Source of the DNA: Lepturacanthus savala
Taxonomy: Eukaryota > Chordata > Actinopteri > Scombriformes > Trichiuridae
Assembly: GCA_030544235.1 (NCBI GenBank)
Contig: CM060469.1
Span: 9,558,017 to 9,622,016, forward strand
Reading direction: 5' to 3'
DNA length: 64,000 nucleotides
Shown here: in pieces, positions 49,201-62,049 of the stretch
Position numbering within the stretch: position 1 is the first letter of the stretch
Layout: each line of letters opens with the position of its first letter
The notes under the pieces: generated by a model
Databases searched by the model: none
The model's input: the letters and a program-made list of their open reading frames with translations, nothing else
What the model was told of the DNA's origin: nothing
Program-made: the position numbers and the translations under genes

Positions 49201-49740
49201 ACAGCCTGCATATTAGAAGTTATTTGCATATTTTGTGGGGCAATGTACTGTGGTGGCCATCTGAGGAACTACAGCAGCAGGAAAACACAGTGTAAGTCAC
49301 CAATGTCCATTTAATTAAATCGTCTTTAATAAGTGTAATAATGTAGTAAATTTACTCTATGTAGAATTAAACCTACATTATATATAATAAATACTCTTTA
49401 CATTGTAAAGTATATTTAGTGAGTGTGATCTGATCATAGGAATAAAAAAGACAAATTCATTTAAAGATGGTGCCTTAAAAGAAAAACAAGCATTATGAGG
49501 TGAGATTGTGTTGTGACATAAATGACAACACATTTAGGCTGTAACTTTATAGAATTACACAAAAGGGAAAGGTGTCTTATAGTTGTAAGTGTCTGTCTGA
49601 TGTTCAGAAACACTCAACCTGGGATCATCTGGAAGCTTCAAATGATATATATTGTTTTTTAAAGATATCAGTCCTTAAACACAACATAATATTTTCCTCA
49701 AAGCACTTAAGCTCACAGCAGGTTTACTCAAGTGCTGAGT
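46201..49740. other. AT-rich intergenic sequence
   Basis: No gene seen. Long A runs at 47,090-47,111 and 48,297-48,315, and a hexathymine-rich part near 47,400-47,470. The stretch at 49,120-49,290 is more complex and ends in a donor-like gtgtaagt, without a phase-matched partner. Confidence 0.35.
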
Positions 49741-49747
49741 GTGTGCA

Positions 49748-49748
<1 letters not shown>

Positions 49749-49842
<94 letters not shown>
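49749..49842. repeat. (GT)n-(GTAT)n-(TA)n compound microsatellite
   Basis: GT array, then tgta units, then TA array to 49,842. Confidence 0.95.
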
Positions 49843-49843
<1 letters not shown>

Positions 49844-50385
49844 CACAAAACATTAATAATCTTAGTGAATGATGTGAGGCTAGTGCAATATGCAAATTTG
49901 TTAAACCAAATAGTTGTTAGAAATAAAATCTGCAGTTTACTTTGATATAAATGTTTGTGTTGAAGTGAATAAACTACGTTGTATAAATTCAATAATTAAT
50001 GTTAATTAATATCTCGTCTTCATTCCTGCACTGATCATTAATAATAAAATGTTATTTACATGTAATCTCAAGTCTTGTAGCATATTTATTCTCACACAAA
50101 TGTTGCATAAGAACATCATTTCACACATACTGCATTTTCCCTAAGGCATCTGTTCTTCTTTAGACTCTCTGGAGTTAAAGGATGTGTATTTGAAATGTAA
50201 ACGGTAGCTCCGCAATAAATCTCACGACAGCTTTCTTAAAAAAAAACAACTATCCTCAGCGTTTAAATCTCTTTGTGTCAGTCCCTGCCTGTGTTGCACT
50301 GCGTGTCAGTATTTCATAAGTAATAAGAAGTCTGCCCGAGGCTAATGGCTCTTCTGCTTGTTGGTTTTGTCTCGTCCTGTTCCAG

Positions 50386-50610
50386 TGGTTCTTCTTCCCG
50401 TGGAAGGATATGTGCAGTGTGTGCCTGGCCATCTCTGAGGACGCTTCATGTCATCTTGTCTACCTGATCATTACACTACCTGCTCTCCTCTACAATGCTG
50501 CCCTCTCGCTGCTCCGCCACTTGAAATGCTTGGCTGGCCTCTTCTCTGAAACCATCAAGAAATTGTGTGTTAAAACGCTGCAGACTGTTCGTCCTCTCTT
50601 CCCCCACTAG
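50386..50610 (+). CDS. putative terminal coding exon, unknown gene
   Basis: A strong acceptor (ttttgtctcgtcctgttccag) precedes an open phase-0 frame of 74 codons plus TAG. It begins WFFFPWKDMCSVCLAISEDA, continues through a hydrophobic segment of membrane-helix length (LVYLIITLPALLYNAALSLL) and ends in a basic tail (KKLCVKTLQTVRPLFPH). Higher GC and balanced codons set it apart from its AT-rich surroundings. AATAAA lies at 50997-51002, but inside a repeat. No family recognised and no partner exon found; it may be chance. Confidence 0.3.
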   Translation, partial: WFFFPWKDMCSVCLAISEDASCHLVYLIITLPALLYNAALSLLRHLKCLAGLFSETIKKLCVKTLQTVRPLFPH

Positions 50611-50869
50611 CCACATGTGCAGGAGCCAGGAAACAAAAAAGAAAAAAAGAAAAAGATCCCTCTACTTGCACCACTGCTGCTCAGTCAACGGGAAAAAACA
50701 CACAAACCGTCCTTCAGCCTTTTGCCATCGCTCCGATCTCACAGCTTTTATTTAATTTGTGATATTTGTAGAAAATTTATAGAGTATAAGTGCTATAGAA
50801 ATAATTTGAAACCACACAGAACCCAATGTTTAAAAATGGTCTCTGATTGTAGATATAATTATTAATTCA

Positions 50870-51200
50870 TACATTACAAAACCATTTACAGAAACTAACT
50901 GGCAGTAATTGTTATTGTAGAAAGAAAGTTACTGTAATGACTTTTTAAAGTAGAAAATATTATACTCCTGTTTACACTATTGTGTCTTTACTGTGCAATA
51001 AAAATCTATTAAAGTCTCTGATTTCAGTTGTATTTACAGTAGCAGGTGATGGATTATTATTAGTACCTCTTTGATTACTGTGATTTTCTACATTAATACT
51101 TCAACTGCTGTGATTTGTTGTAAATTCTACTGTAATAATTAATTGCAGAAACGTCACTGTGTTTAACTCAGTAAATAACTGCAGATTTCACTGAAAAGTT
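50870..51200 (+). repeat. dispersed 'tttacagta' repeat, copy A
   Basis: Its reverse complement matches 56.59-57.0 kb over several hundred bases with gaps; for example gatttcagttgtatttacag here answers ctgtaaatacaactgaaatc there. Likely a non-autonomous DNA transposon family; ends not determined. Confidence 0.6.
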
Positions 51201-52730
51201 TTATAATGTATCCACAACTAAGGCTTTATCCTCATGCAGGTTCAGTTACCGTGTCCCTATGTAAAGACAGTATACACACTGTAAAATCACAGATTTTAAA
51301 ATGCAAATATTAAAATGACTGAATGAAGGAATGAATGACTTCCATTCAGCTTAGTGACACACATACAGTATCAACTATAACGGAGCCATTACTGTTGTGA
51401 ATAACACTTCAAACTGAGGTCACTGTTAAAAAGAAGAGAAGATTGAGGATTGTCCTAGAAACGATTATCAAGCAATATGCATTTATCTTCATTAATGAAA
51501 ACACAGATGAATGAACATCTTTATAAACTCCTACAAGCGGATGTCCAGTGTTCAAGGTCCATTTCACAGAGCATCACTCACTATGTTTATGTTCACTGGT
51601 GCTTCAGATGACGCAAAGAATACTTCTAATACTACTAGTTTAGGTTTTTATTAGCTTTACTGTCTTTTATTAGCCCGTACAGCTGCATTCTCCTGCCTCT
51701 AGTTACTAGTCGGACTATAAAGGATAAGTGAGGAACATAAGAGGAAGCCTCGGACTGGATATCCACCGACTAAGGCTAATCTGTCAATAGAAGAAGCAGA
51801 GAAATTGGAGGCCATAAAGGATGAAGGATTGTTAGGGGTTTGCATCCAAAGAGAATGTGTTAGGAGGAAAGAACTGTTTCCAAGAACTGTTGAAAGTTGC
51901 CTGAAAAACTGGCGATAAAGCCAACGTCTCCCTATTTAAATAATGGCCTAAGTCGTTTTTTAGGTTTCAGGGGAAAACACAAAAAAATGTCATCAAATGC
52001 AGAGATGATTATATTTATTAATCATTTCAGTCAAAAAGGCCTCGACAGTGGATGAATGTGGACATACCTAATACGCTGCGTGTCACTTGTACTTAAACTG
52101 TCCTTTCATTCAATGGTGCAAACTCAAAACGTACATTATCTGGAGTTAAATTAGAATTATGCCAGGTAAATTAAATTAGTCAGGAAGCGGTTACTTTCTT
52201 TCATCACTTCCCCAGGTCTTCTTTGCTTGTTTTTACTACAACATAACTCATTTCCGACATCAAGTTTTGGAAACTTTTTGAAAGATGATGTGGCAAATGT
52301 AGCAGATTTTCTATGAAGTGATGACACTCAACGAGCATCAACATGTTTAATGGACTGTAGATCCTGGAACTTTCTTTATATTTAGCTACATATGTATTGA
52401 ATTTCTGGTAGGCACAGCATTTTATATTAAATTATTATTAAAGGAGAACTTGTGAAATGTATACTTAATTAATCTAAGCAGAAATTGATTCAGGAGCTTC
52501 TTCTGTACCATAGATTCAGCCGCCATCATTAATTGCCCAAATTTTTTTTATCTTGATTTGGGCAAATTATCATTTAAAAATAAAATGGCCTGAGTAAAAT
52601 GTCCATTGTCCTATAGGGCATAAAGAACATGATCCTTTAAACTAAGGATTAAAAAGATTTTACCAGATTTAGGTCAAAAACTCACTTTTGCCAAAAAAAA
52701 AGGCTATTATTTTAATAGGGCAACAATAAG
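51201..52730. other. intergenic, no gene seen
   Basis: Unique AT-rich sequence. The part at about 51,540-51,930 is somewhat more complex; nothing specific is recognisable. Confidence 0.35.
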
Positions 52731-52879
52731 ATGGTCATCATGCTCAGAACACAAACTCAATCAACGCTTCAAGCTTGGATTTCTCTTTTAGAAAAATATT
52801 TCATGTCTCATTTTTCAAAAAACTTTTTTTATGCTGTTTCTGTTCTTTTTATGTGTCCATATAACAAAAGTACATCTTT

Positions 52880-53250
52880 GTTATTACATCTGCAGAGGAA
52901 GGGATTGGTATTAGCTCACTTAAATATATGCAGCCTCAGGAACAAGGTTCATGAGATTACCAGGATCTGCTCCTCAAACAGTAATGCTTTAGCACTCTCA
53001 GAAACACAACAGGATTCGGTTTTTGATGATTCTGAGCTGGCTGGTCGAAGGATATAATAGGGTTTTACACAAGAGACGGGGACACATATGGGTGTGGTGT
53101 TGCATTTTATGTTCAGGAACATATTTTACTTGTGCTATGGAAACCTATTACACATTCACCTTTTACAGCCTATTCTGGTTTGTCCTTGTATAGGCCTCCC
53201 AGTTCTAATATGAAATGTCTGGATAAAATATGAGAAAATCTAGATATAAA
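52880..53250 (+). mobile_element. L2/CR1-like LINE endonuclease relic
   Basis: One frame gives LVLAHLNICSLRNKVHEI, then ALALSETQQDSVFDDSE. After a frameshift come DGDTYGCGVAFYVQEH and LYRPPSSNMKCLDKI. These follow the order of an APE-type endonuclease domain of vertebrate non-LTR retrotransposons (HLNI.SLRNK, LSET, GGGVA.Y, YRPPSSN). Stops and frameshifts show it is dead. Confidence 0.65.
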
Positions 53251-53469
53251 TCAGATGAAAAACCTTATTTCTTGCTGTGCAAAGTGGGAGATGGAAACAA
53301 CTTTGTTGAATAAGTTCTGTGGTAGCAAACATTTGATCGGCTTCTGCTGTTATTCAACATTATAGGCATTTCCTCAAAGATATTTCCTCCTTAGTCGCCA
53401 CCACCCGAGACTAGATTTTGACTCTGAGAACAACCTTTTTTTTTTTTTTATTTGTCAGTGCATTCAGAT

Positions 53470-53955
53470 TAAGGATATGTCTGAGGAGCTGAATGTCACT
53501 CACTCACTGTACAGATATCAGCCCTTTTTGCACAGTCGTAAAAGCCAAAAAAGGCTCCTGATCTCTGCCTCAGTCTGTGAATTTCACACTGCACGGAAAA
53601 GAAGGAAGAAACCAAGTGACTGCAACACAATCTATGAATTTCTCTGCAAAAATAAAACCCAGAACGGCAAATTGACTGCACTTATATAGCACTTGTTTCC
53701 ATTGCTACCTCAATCACTTGCTGCTAGTCATTTTAATCACTTTACTCCCAACCTGTGTTTACTCTCAATCTGCCTTGGTACCTTTAGCTTTCCACAAGTT
53801 CTGCAGAGTTTAGATATGTTATGTATTGTTGTTAGTAGTTTTATATTAGTTGTATTGTATATATTTTTCCTATGTTTATTCATGTGTGCACTTCATGGTG
53901 CAACTTTAAATCTCATTCTACCTCATATAATGACAATAAAGGCTTTCTGATGTTG
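53470..53955 (+). repeat. probable LINE 3' tail
   Basis: The stretch ends tctcattctacctcatataatgacaataaaggctttctgatg, the usual 3' tail of fish non-LTR elements (gacaataaag...ttctga). The middle (53,477-53,689) has an open frame of no known family. It may belong to the same relic as the endonuclease fragment just upstream. Confidence 0.4.
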
Positions 53956-53999
53956 TCAGACTCGAGTGCTTCACAGTTTCTGACGCTCATTCACACACA

Positions 54000-54110
54000 T
54001 GCAGGGCACTGGCCTGACAATCAGGAGCAACTTGGGGACAGGAAGAGCAGAGGAATTGAACCACCAACCCTGCGATTAGTAGGAGACCCATTGAGCCACA
54101 GCCGCAGAAG
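54000..54110 (-). repeat. tRNA-like SINE fragment
   Basis: The minus strand reads gtggctcaatgggtctcc, then taatcgcagggttggtggtt caattcc, and caagttgctcctgattgtc. This is the A-box/B-box-like head and text of a frequent fish tRNA-derived repeat. Flanks are decayed. Confidence 0.5.
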
Positions 54111-54229
54111 AAGAATGAAGTATAGAACATTTGAAAAGAACAAAAACTTCATACAAACACACTGTCATGTCAAAAAAAGTTGTTTGTTTTTTGTCTCATC
54201 TGTCTCAAGACTTCCTGTTTTATTTTGAA

Positions 54230-55877
<1,648 letters not shown>

Positions 55878-56261
55878 CCAGGCCTAACAACTAACAATCT
55901 AACTTTCCCTGCACCTCAACAGGGTTCACAGCACAGTCAAGACTAATAACAGAATAGCATGAAACAACAAAGGGTTTACAGCAGGTAACAACAGTTGTAA
56001 CTACAGTAAGCCAATAAATATGACAAGAAGCCTCTAATACAAGTTTTAACACTAGCAAAAGCGAGATATGGATGTCACACAAACATAAGTATCAGCAAAT
56101 ACATATAAACCTATAAGCTTATAAGCCTAAAAAGTAAAAAAAAAAAAAAGCCTTACCTTAGAATCATAAATTCTGGACAGTCAGAGAATGAGGCTCCGCC
56201 ACAGCTATGGATGATCACAATCAGAAATATAAATATTCAGGCTCAGATTTAAGGTATGCTG

Positions 56262-56291
56262 CTAGCATTAGCATTAGCATTAGCATTAGCA
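56262..56291. repeat. (GCATTA)n hexamer repeat
   Basis: About five tandem copies of the hexamer (tagcat phase), a short minisatellite beside the dispersed repeat that follows. Confidence 0.85.
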
Positions 56292-56315
56292 GTGCTACTC
56301 CATGGTCGTTCCTCA

Positions 56316-57010
56316 TCAGCTCCTCCATCTTTGGGCTCGTTGGCTTCTGTTTCGTCTAAATAACTTGAAATGCTTTAAACATTTAGTAAAATCACTTCCA
56401 GACTGTTTTTCATCACTTGTCTTTAGTTTAGCTGCTCCACTTAGTTCAGATCCTCCATTTTGAATTCTACTGGGTAGCTTTTTCTTCTTGGGTTTTTTTT
56501 TTTTAGATGCAACATGCTCCTCGTGACCTTGGAGAAACATTTAGCGCCTGCTACTGGCCATCTGACTCATTCTTTACACATTCAGAAATAGCAAAAACCA
56601 CTGTAAATCTTTATTACTGTAGAAAATCACAGTAATCAGAGCCCTAATACTGTAAATACAACTGAAATCACAATATTTAATTGATTTTGATTGTACAATT
56701 TATCACCCATAACTGTAAATACAACTAAAGTAACACATAATTTTATTATTTTACAGTTAATCACCTTATTCTGGAAATACGACTGAACTCACAGTATTTT
56801 TTTTTATTCTACAATTAATCACCTAATACTCTAAATACAAGTGAAATCACTGTATTTAATTATTTATATATTTTACAGTAAAGACACAATACTGTAAACA
56901 GAAGTATAATACTTCTACTGTAAAAAAAAAACAAATACAGTAACTTTCTGGATAATTGCTGCAACGTTATTACTGTAAATTGCAAGATAGTAGTTTTACA
57001 GTGTATTTGT
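56316..57010 (-). repeat. dispersed 'ctgtaaatac' repeat, copy B, with internal tandem units
   Basis: The region at 56,590-57,000 is the inverted partner of 50.87-51.2 kb. It carries about four degenerate tandem units of roughly 60-80 bases, each with actgtaaatacaactgaaatcac-like text. The adjoining 56,316-56,540 Lys-rich minus frame (SKKKKPKKKKLPSRI) is probably part of the same repeat rather than a gene. Confidence 0.5.
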
Positions 57011-57018
57011 ATACATAT

Positions 57019-57055
57019 GCATATATATATATATATATATATGTATATGTTGGGA
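57019..57055. repeat. short (TA)n
   Basis: tatatgcatatatatat-type alternating run beside the dispersed repeat. Confidence 0.8.
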
Positions 57056-57454
57056 CACACACACGCTTCTTCAAGGTTTGTATTCATCTCCTCAAGTGTC
57101 TTGGCTACTGTTTGCACAAATAGCACTAACAATTAATAAAAATAAAAGGGTAGCAAATAACAATTTCTCAAATCCCCCAATGTATGAGGTCAGCACCTAT
57201 TAATAATAGAGACTTCATGAAGACACAGTCCTATTGACAGGTGTCTGTAATTGTCCATTAAATATATGGAATAGAAAGTCAAAACAATGACCAGGGTCGA
57301 CTGGGATTATTTTTTTTTTCCCAGACAAGATGCAAGGTGGTCCTGTGGGCCCCAGAATCAAACACTACACATTTCCTTATGTTAAATCATTTGTAGGACA
57401 CACACACACATTTAATAGAACAATTTTTATAAAATAAACTCAAATAATAATTTT

Positions 57455-57690
57455 TAGAGGGTGGTACGGAGGATGAGTGGGTAGAGCTGTTGCCTTACAG
57501 CAAGAAGGTCACAGGTTCAAGGGCCTGAGCTGGGACCTTTCTGTGTGGAGTTTCTATGTTCTCCCTGTGTCTGTGTGGATTTTCTCCGGTTTCTCCAGCT
57601 TCCTCCCACAGTCCAAAAACACGTAGAAGTTAATTGGAGACTCTAAATTGACCGTAGGTGTGAGTGTTTGAGTGAATGGAGGAATAAATG
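57455..57690 (+). repeat. fish SINE-like interspersed repeat
   Basis: Text follows a very common fish repeat: gggtggtacggaggatgagt, gttgccttacagcaagaagg tc, ctgtgtggagtttctatgttctccctgtg, cttcctcccacagtccaaaa, ttggagactctaaattgacc gtaggtgtgag. The head is tRNA-like. No coding. Confidence 0.7.
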
Positions 57691-58295
57691 AGTATAGAAA
57701 ATGGATGAAAATCAAATGATAAAATCGTAAAAAATACAAAAAACATAAAATAATTAAATATTAAGTCATTACACGTCACACGTCACCTGTACATGAGGAC
57801 GTATTATGCCACCAAGGATTTCCTACTATTCCAAACTATTTAAAGAACTGAACCCTGAACAACTGAAGTTGTCATGATATCAATAAATACAATTGTATCT
57901 TCTAGTCTTATAATTAGTAGTCGACTATTCAGATTTAGCATTATGACCAAACCAGCTGTCTCCAGATTTTGTTATTGGTTACCGTGGTTACCCTGATGTA
58001 TGTAGAAATGCAGGAAATGGGATTCAAATTGACAATTTTTTTCTTTCCAACCAAAGTTTCGCCCTTACCTTTAATGAAACCGGTACTTTCCTGGGTGGAC
58101 TCTAGCATTGTGGGTGCTATAACCGTTTTAGCATCATCATGAGCATTCATGTATTGAATTTGATTAGAGGAATTGTTTTGCTAAGGTCGTAGCATTTAAT
58201 CTCTTTATAAATGAGATATAAATTAAGCAGGTCACTAGTAAAATTACCTGATGTTAATTTAGCTAATTTATTGTCTTGGTCTGATTAGATTATCA
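57691..58295. other. intergenic, no gene seen
   Basis: AT-rich unique sequence without recognisable features. Confidence 0.35.
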
Positions 58296-58299
58296 TATT

Positions 58300-58465
58300 T
58301 TTTTGCATGATGGAAAACATTAGAACTATATATGATCCATCTTCTGTTATGATTGATGTCGTTGTTCTTTCCCACCTGGACTACTACCCATTTATTTGTA
58401 GTGCTGCTGAGAAACATCTAAAGAAAACGTTAAATTGCACAGGACCCAACAGGCAAAATAAGTCT
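58300..58465 (+). mobile_element. LINE reverse transcriptase C-terminal relic
   Basis: The frame VVVLSHLDYYPFICSAAEKHLKKTLNCTGPNRQNK follows the pattern (S)LVLSHLDYCP..W..A...L.KLQ..QNRA.R that closes the reverse transcriptase region of L2/CR1-like elements. It is short, decayed and on the same strand as the endonuclease relic at 52.9 kb, but too far away to be one intact element. Confidence 0.55.
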
Positions 58466-58547
58466 TCATTGATTTTTCCATCCATCTGTATGATGGAACA
58501 ATCTATTGTTCATCTTTTCACAGGTGGAATCATTTCACTTATTTTCT

Positions 58548-58595
58548 GATCAAAAGTTTGGATACACCAATGGGAAAGTGTGTCCAAGATGCTAT
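58548..58595. mobile_element. Tc1-like terminal repeat fragment
   Basis: tcaaaagtttggatacacca followed by aagtgtgtccaag recalls the tcaaaagtttggacacacct text of fish Tc1/mariner-derived elements. A fragment only. Confidence 0.4.
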
Positions 58596-58724
58596 GTTTA
58601 TTTTCATAGATTTTTTTTTTTAACTCAGTGGCTTATCTATGAAATCCCCATGAATTCAATGATGATATTTGATTTAACAACTTATTTACATGTATTTTGG
58701 TTAATTGAAATCCAGCCATATGTG

Positions 58725-58870
58725 AAGTCCAGTCAATTTTATTTACAGAGTATATTTTAAAAGAACAATTGTTGACCAAAGGGCTATATAGACATGTTAA
58801 AAATAAATTTAGATCATTTTGAAAGACAATGAGTACAAAAAATGTCAAATAAATAAATAAATATGAGAAA
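58725..58870. repeat. fragment of a common fish dispersed repeat
   Basis: agtcaattttatttacagag and ttgttgaccaaagggctata match a frequent fish repeat ('tcaagtttatttatatagc... gaccaaagtgctgtac'). Degraded. Confidence 0.45.
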
Positions 58871-58899
58871 TACAAAAAGCAGAGTACACAGAACATATG

Positions 58900-59780
58900 A
58901 TGTCAAATAAAACAAAATATTGTATTTACATTTGTGTTGCCTCAAAAAGTAAAATAAATGGCCTTAAGGAAGAATCTGAAAAATGACATCAGTCACACTG
59001 GAAGACAGTTTTCCAACAATGGAAAAAAAACAACCTTGAAGGGATTTCAACAGGGGCTGTGGAATGGAGAGGTCACTAGAAGTCAAGTGGGAAATGAATA
59101 TAAACTGGTGAGATGCAATGTTGCACAAGAAAGGTTCTAAAACAAAATCTGCATGGTAACTAGTAAAGAGAAGCTGCAGTAAAAAAAAAAGAAAAACAGT
59201 CAATGCATATCCCTCCAAGAGAGACGTAAAATGGTAACAGAGCAGTTCTTCATGCTGTACTCCTTTGTCTGAGTGTCGTATCTGTAGAGTTCAGCTGATC
59301 ACAGGGTGAAATAAATCATCAGTGATCGTTTAGAGTCGATTTCGTGTCTTCAGGGTTCCACTGCCAAACAATCCCAAGTGAGAGCGTGTTGACGGGAAGT
59401 TGCTTATGCCTTTGTGTTATATATGTGGATGACAACATGGTCAGCGGATAAGTTGGAGGCTACTGCTTCAACCCCATGCACCACAAGGAGCACAGAGACT
59501 GAATGCCATACATGATATACAATAATGTTGGGTCATAGTGAAACATTGTTCCTATTCAGCAAAATGAGCCCAAAATAGGAAATATCATAGAGAGGCATTT
59601 CTTTTTCTCAATTCCTTTTTCTTCCAGTAGTAGTAGTATCCCTAAAATACATTAGACATTCACCACAAAGGGCACAGTTGCACAAACACATGATGGGCAC
59701 AACTTGCCACACATATTTTACATCCTCTTTAAGCAGGAAGTTAATTAGGCAACTTGAAATGGTAAAACACACCGCTGCCA
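58900..59780. other. intergenic, no gene seen
   Basis: Mixed sequence with A runs. Nothing recognisable beyond the repeat fragments noted before it. Confidence 0.3.
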
Positions 59781-59799
59781 CATTGTTGCTCTATGAGCA

Positions 59800-60640
59800 G
59801 CACGCATGCTGATTGAAGCATGTCTGAAACAGATGATGTCTGGCGGTTATCGGGGGCTCAAAGCCCCGGGATCCATTCGCAGTGCTGGCATCTCAAGCAC
59901 CTCATGTTCATCCTCTGAAGAAGGTGAGACAATCCATTAAGTGAAAGGCATAAACACTCAACTCTGGGAACCTGATTGTTGGCGCTGTCCCCCATCCAGC
60001 CACCTGACTGCAGCGCACTGTGGGTTTTATACAAGACAATTCAAGTCCTAAGATGGAACATTGAGAAAAGAGAAGACAAAGGGAAATGAGACCATATGGT
60101 AATTTGCATATCAGAACACAATAGCACAACTTTTAATAAATTAAAAAAAAACAACAACAAAAAAAAAACCTCACAGATGTAAGAGTCAAAGGACTTTAAA
60201 ATCGAGTTGGCTCTGAATATTAATTAGCATGTGTTGCAGGTTTAAATTTGCCGGCAAAAAAATGAAAACGTTCATAAGTCAGAAATCAATCAAAAAATGA
60301 CCAACATTATCAACGTGAACAATGTGTTTGGGCAACATAACATGTTTGTCACACGCATGTTGGTCATTTTCTGTTCTCCCAGCAAGACAATTACGCTGAA
60401 TAATTCGAAAGGGGAATCGACTTGACATTAATTGCAATGGCACGAAAGGGCGTTAATATCTCTGATCTTGCACACAAATTGGGAGGCAAACACAGGTTTG
60501 CATAAAAGTTCTATTAGTTATTTCCCAGTTTAGTTTAGTGGCACAATGTCATTAAAACGTGGCAAATTCAAATCTTCAAATGGATCCAGTGGACAATAAG
60601 AGTCGCAGTTGTCCATCACAGTTTCAGATTACATTGCATG
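59800..60640. promoter_or_regulatory. candidate conserved non-coding block
   Basis: Complex non-repetitive DNA after a repeat-rich zone. It holds many homeodomain cores (TAATTTGCATATC, ATATTAATTAGC, GACATTAATTGC, GCGTTAATATC) and an octamer-like ATTTGCAT (60,102-60,109). About 19 kb upstream of nkx2.4. Texture-based inference. Confidence 0.3.
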
Positions 60641-61880
60641 AACACCTCAGAGGGTGGTAGGATTTTCATATATAAAAAAAATAATAATTGTAAAATAATT
60701 TTAAAATTCAGTCCTTTTGGTCAACACCATCTAAGCCAATGTGTTTGCAGACCATCAGAGGTTGAGAACAAAAGAGAGATGCTGTCGTCTTAAAGGAGAG
60801 GATGACACTTTTTTTTCTAAGTTTGTCTTAAAACAACAGTCAGGCTCCCATATGAAGAATGAGAGTGGTTGTGTCTGCTGTAATCATTCCTCCTGTTCAT
60901 TACAAGATCTCTTTATAATGTGCTTACAATGTAATGTGGGTGACAAGGAACAAATCCAGCTCTTCAATATTAGCAAAATTCTATTTAAAAATGGATCCAA
61001 AGACAATGTCTTCAGCCATCTGGGTTAGTCAAATTAAGTGGATATTTTCCACAGCAATAATTGTTTTAGAAAAAACACTCCCCCTTTGTGTTTTCCTGCA
61101 ATAGAGGATAAGAAAAAGGGGGACTTTGGCACAAAAAGGGCTGCAAATTGAAAAGACTGTCTGTGCAATTCAATGAATCCGTACAACTTAAGCTTCAAAT
61201 ATATTTTAAAATATTTTTTGTGCAAAGGGGACTGTGAATTTTGTCTCCCGTCATTTACACCGAATGCGCATTTGGAGCGATTTTCTGAACCGGAACAGGA
61301 AGAATGATTGCAGCAAGAAAAACGTGCATCAGTGTACGTTCACTTTTACAACAGACTTGAAAAATTATGAAGCTATCCTTTAAAAAAAATTAATCGCCAA
61401 GCTTTATTTAAAAAAAAAAAAAAAGAACCCTCGAATGACATGCAGCTGAGCTGTTGTTATATTTGTTCCAATACCTATGATTGTTAATGATTGTTAGGCA
61501 GCATTGTGTGGCAGCAAAGGAACAACCTTCACCATTAGAATGACGAAATTACATGTGACTAAATGTTCAAAAAGAATCTCAGCTGACCTCCCTTGTCATG
61601 ACAACCAATTACATTATCCATCCAGCTGTTGCATTGTATAGTAAACCAGCTTTAAAAGGGATTGAATTGTGGTGCATCTATAGTTTTTCTGTAATGTACA
61701 TGTGAGAACATGAAGAAGCTGAAGGACATTTTTTAAGATGTCCTTCAAATATCCCATCCTGCAGGTTTCCGACAGTGACACATATGCCATAAACTGTTTG
61801 TTCATTATGACATTTCTGCATTTTAAGCCCCTATCCATACGATAGCTGCCAAGAAATAAAAAGCCAAGATGATTTTCTTA
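60641..61880. other. intergenic, no gene seen
   Basis: AT-rich with homopolymers; no exon or repeat family recognised. Confidence 0.3.
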
Positions 61881-61898
61881 AGTCTTTTATTTCATTCA

Positions 61899-62019
61899 TC
61901 ACACATAGTACATATTTACATGGCTGTAGTCGCAGATGGAGTAGGGTTCCTCCTCAGTCTGAGCCCTTTCCCTCATCATCCTGACAGACTCGCTGCACTC
62001 TGCAGACTCTGCTGTTTTC
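61899..62019 (-). CDS. putative terminal exon, unknown gene (weak)
   Basis: On the minus strand an open frame reads KTAESAECSESVRMMRERAQ, then TEEEPYSICDYSHVNMYYV and TGA (61899-61901), with AATAAA (61886-61891) seven bases after the stop. The possible acceptor (gagattag) lacks a pyrimidine tract, and the 3' UTR would be very short. No family recognised. It could be the tail of a gene that starts beyond the window's right edge, or chance. Confidence 0.18.
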
Positions 62020-62049
62020 CTAATCTCGACATTTACCAAAGTCAAGAAC

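Noticed and set aside
54000..54110. A functional tRNA gene
   Set aside because: Only box-like text is present without a full cloverleaf; fits a decayed tRNA-derived SINE.
56316..56540. Lys-rich 74-codon minus-strand frame as a gene
   Set aside because: Encoded partly by an A run and adjoining a dispersed repeat.
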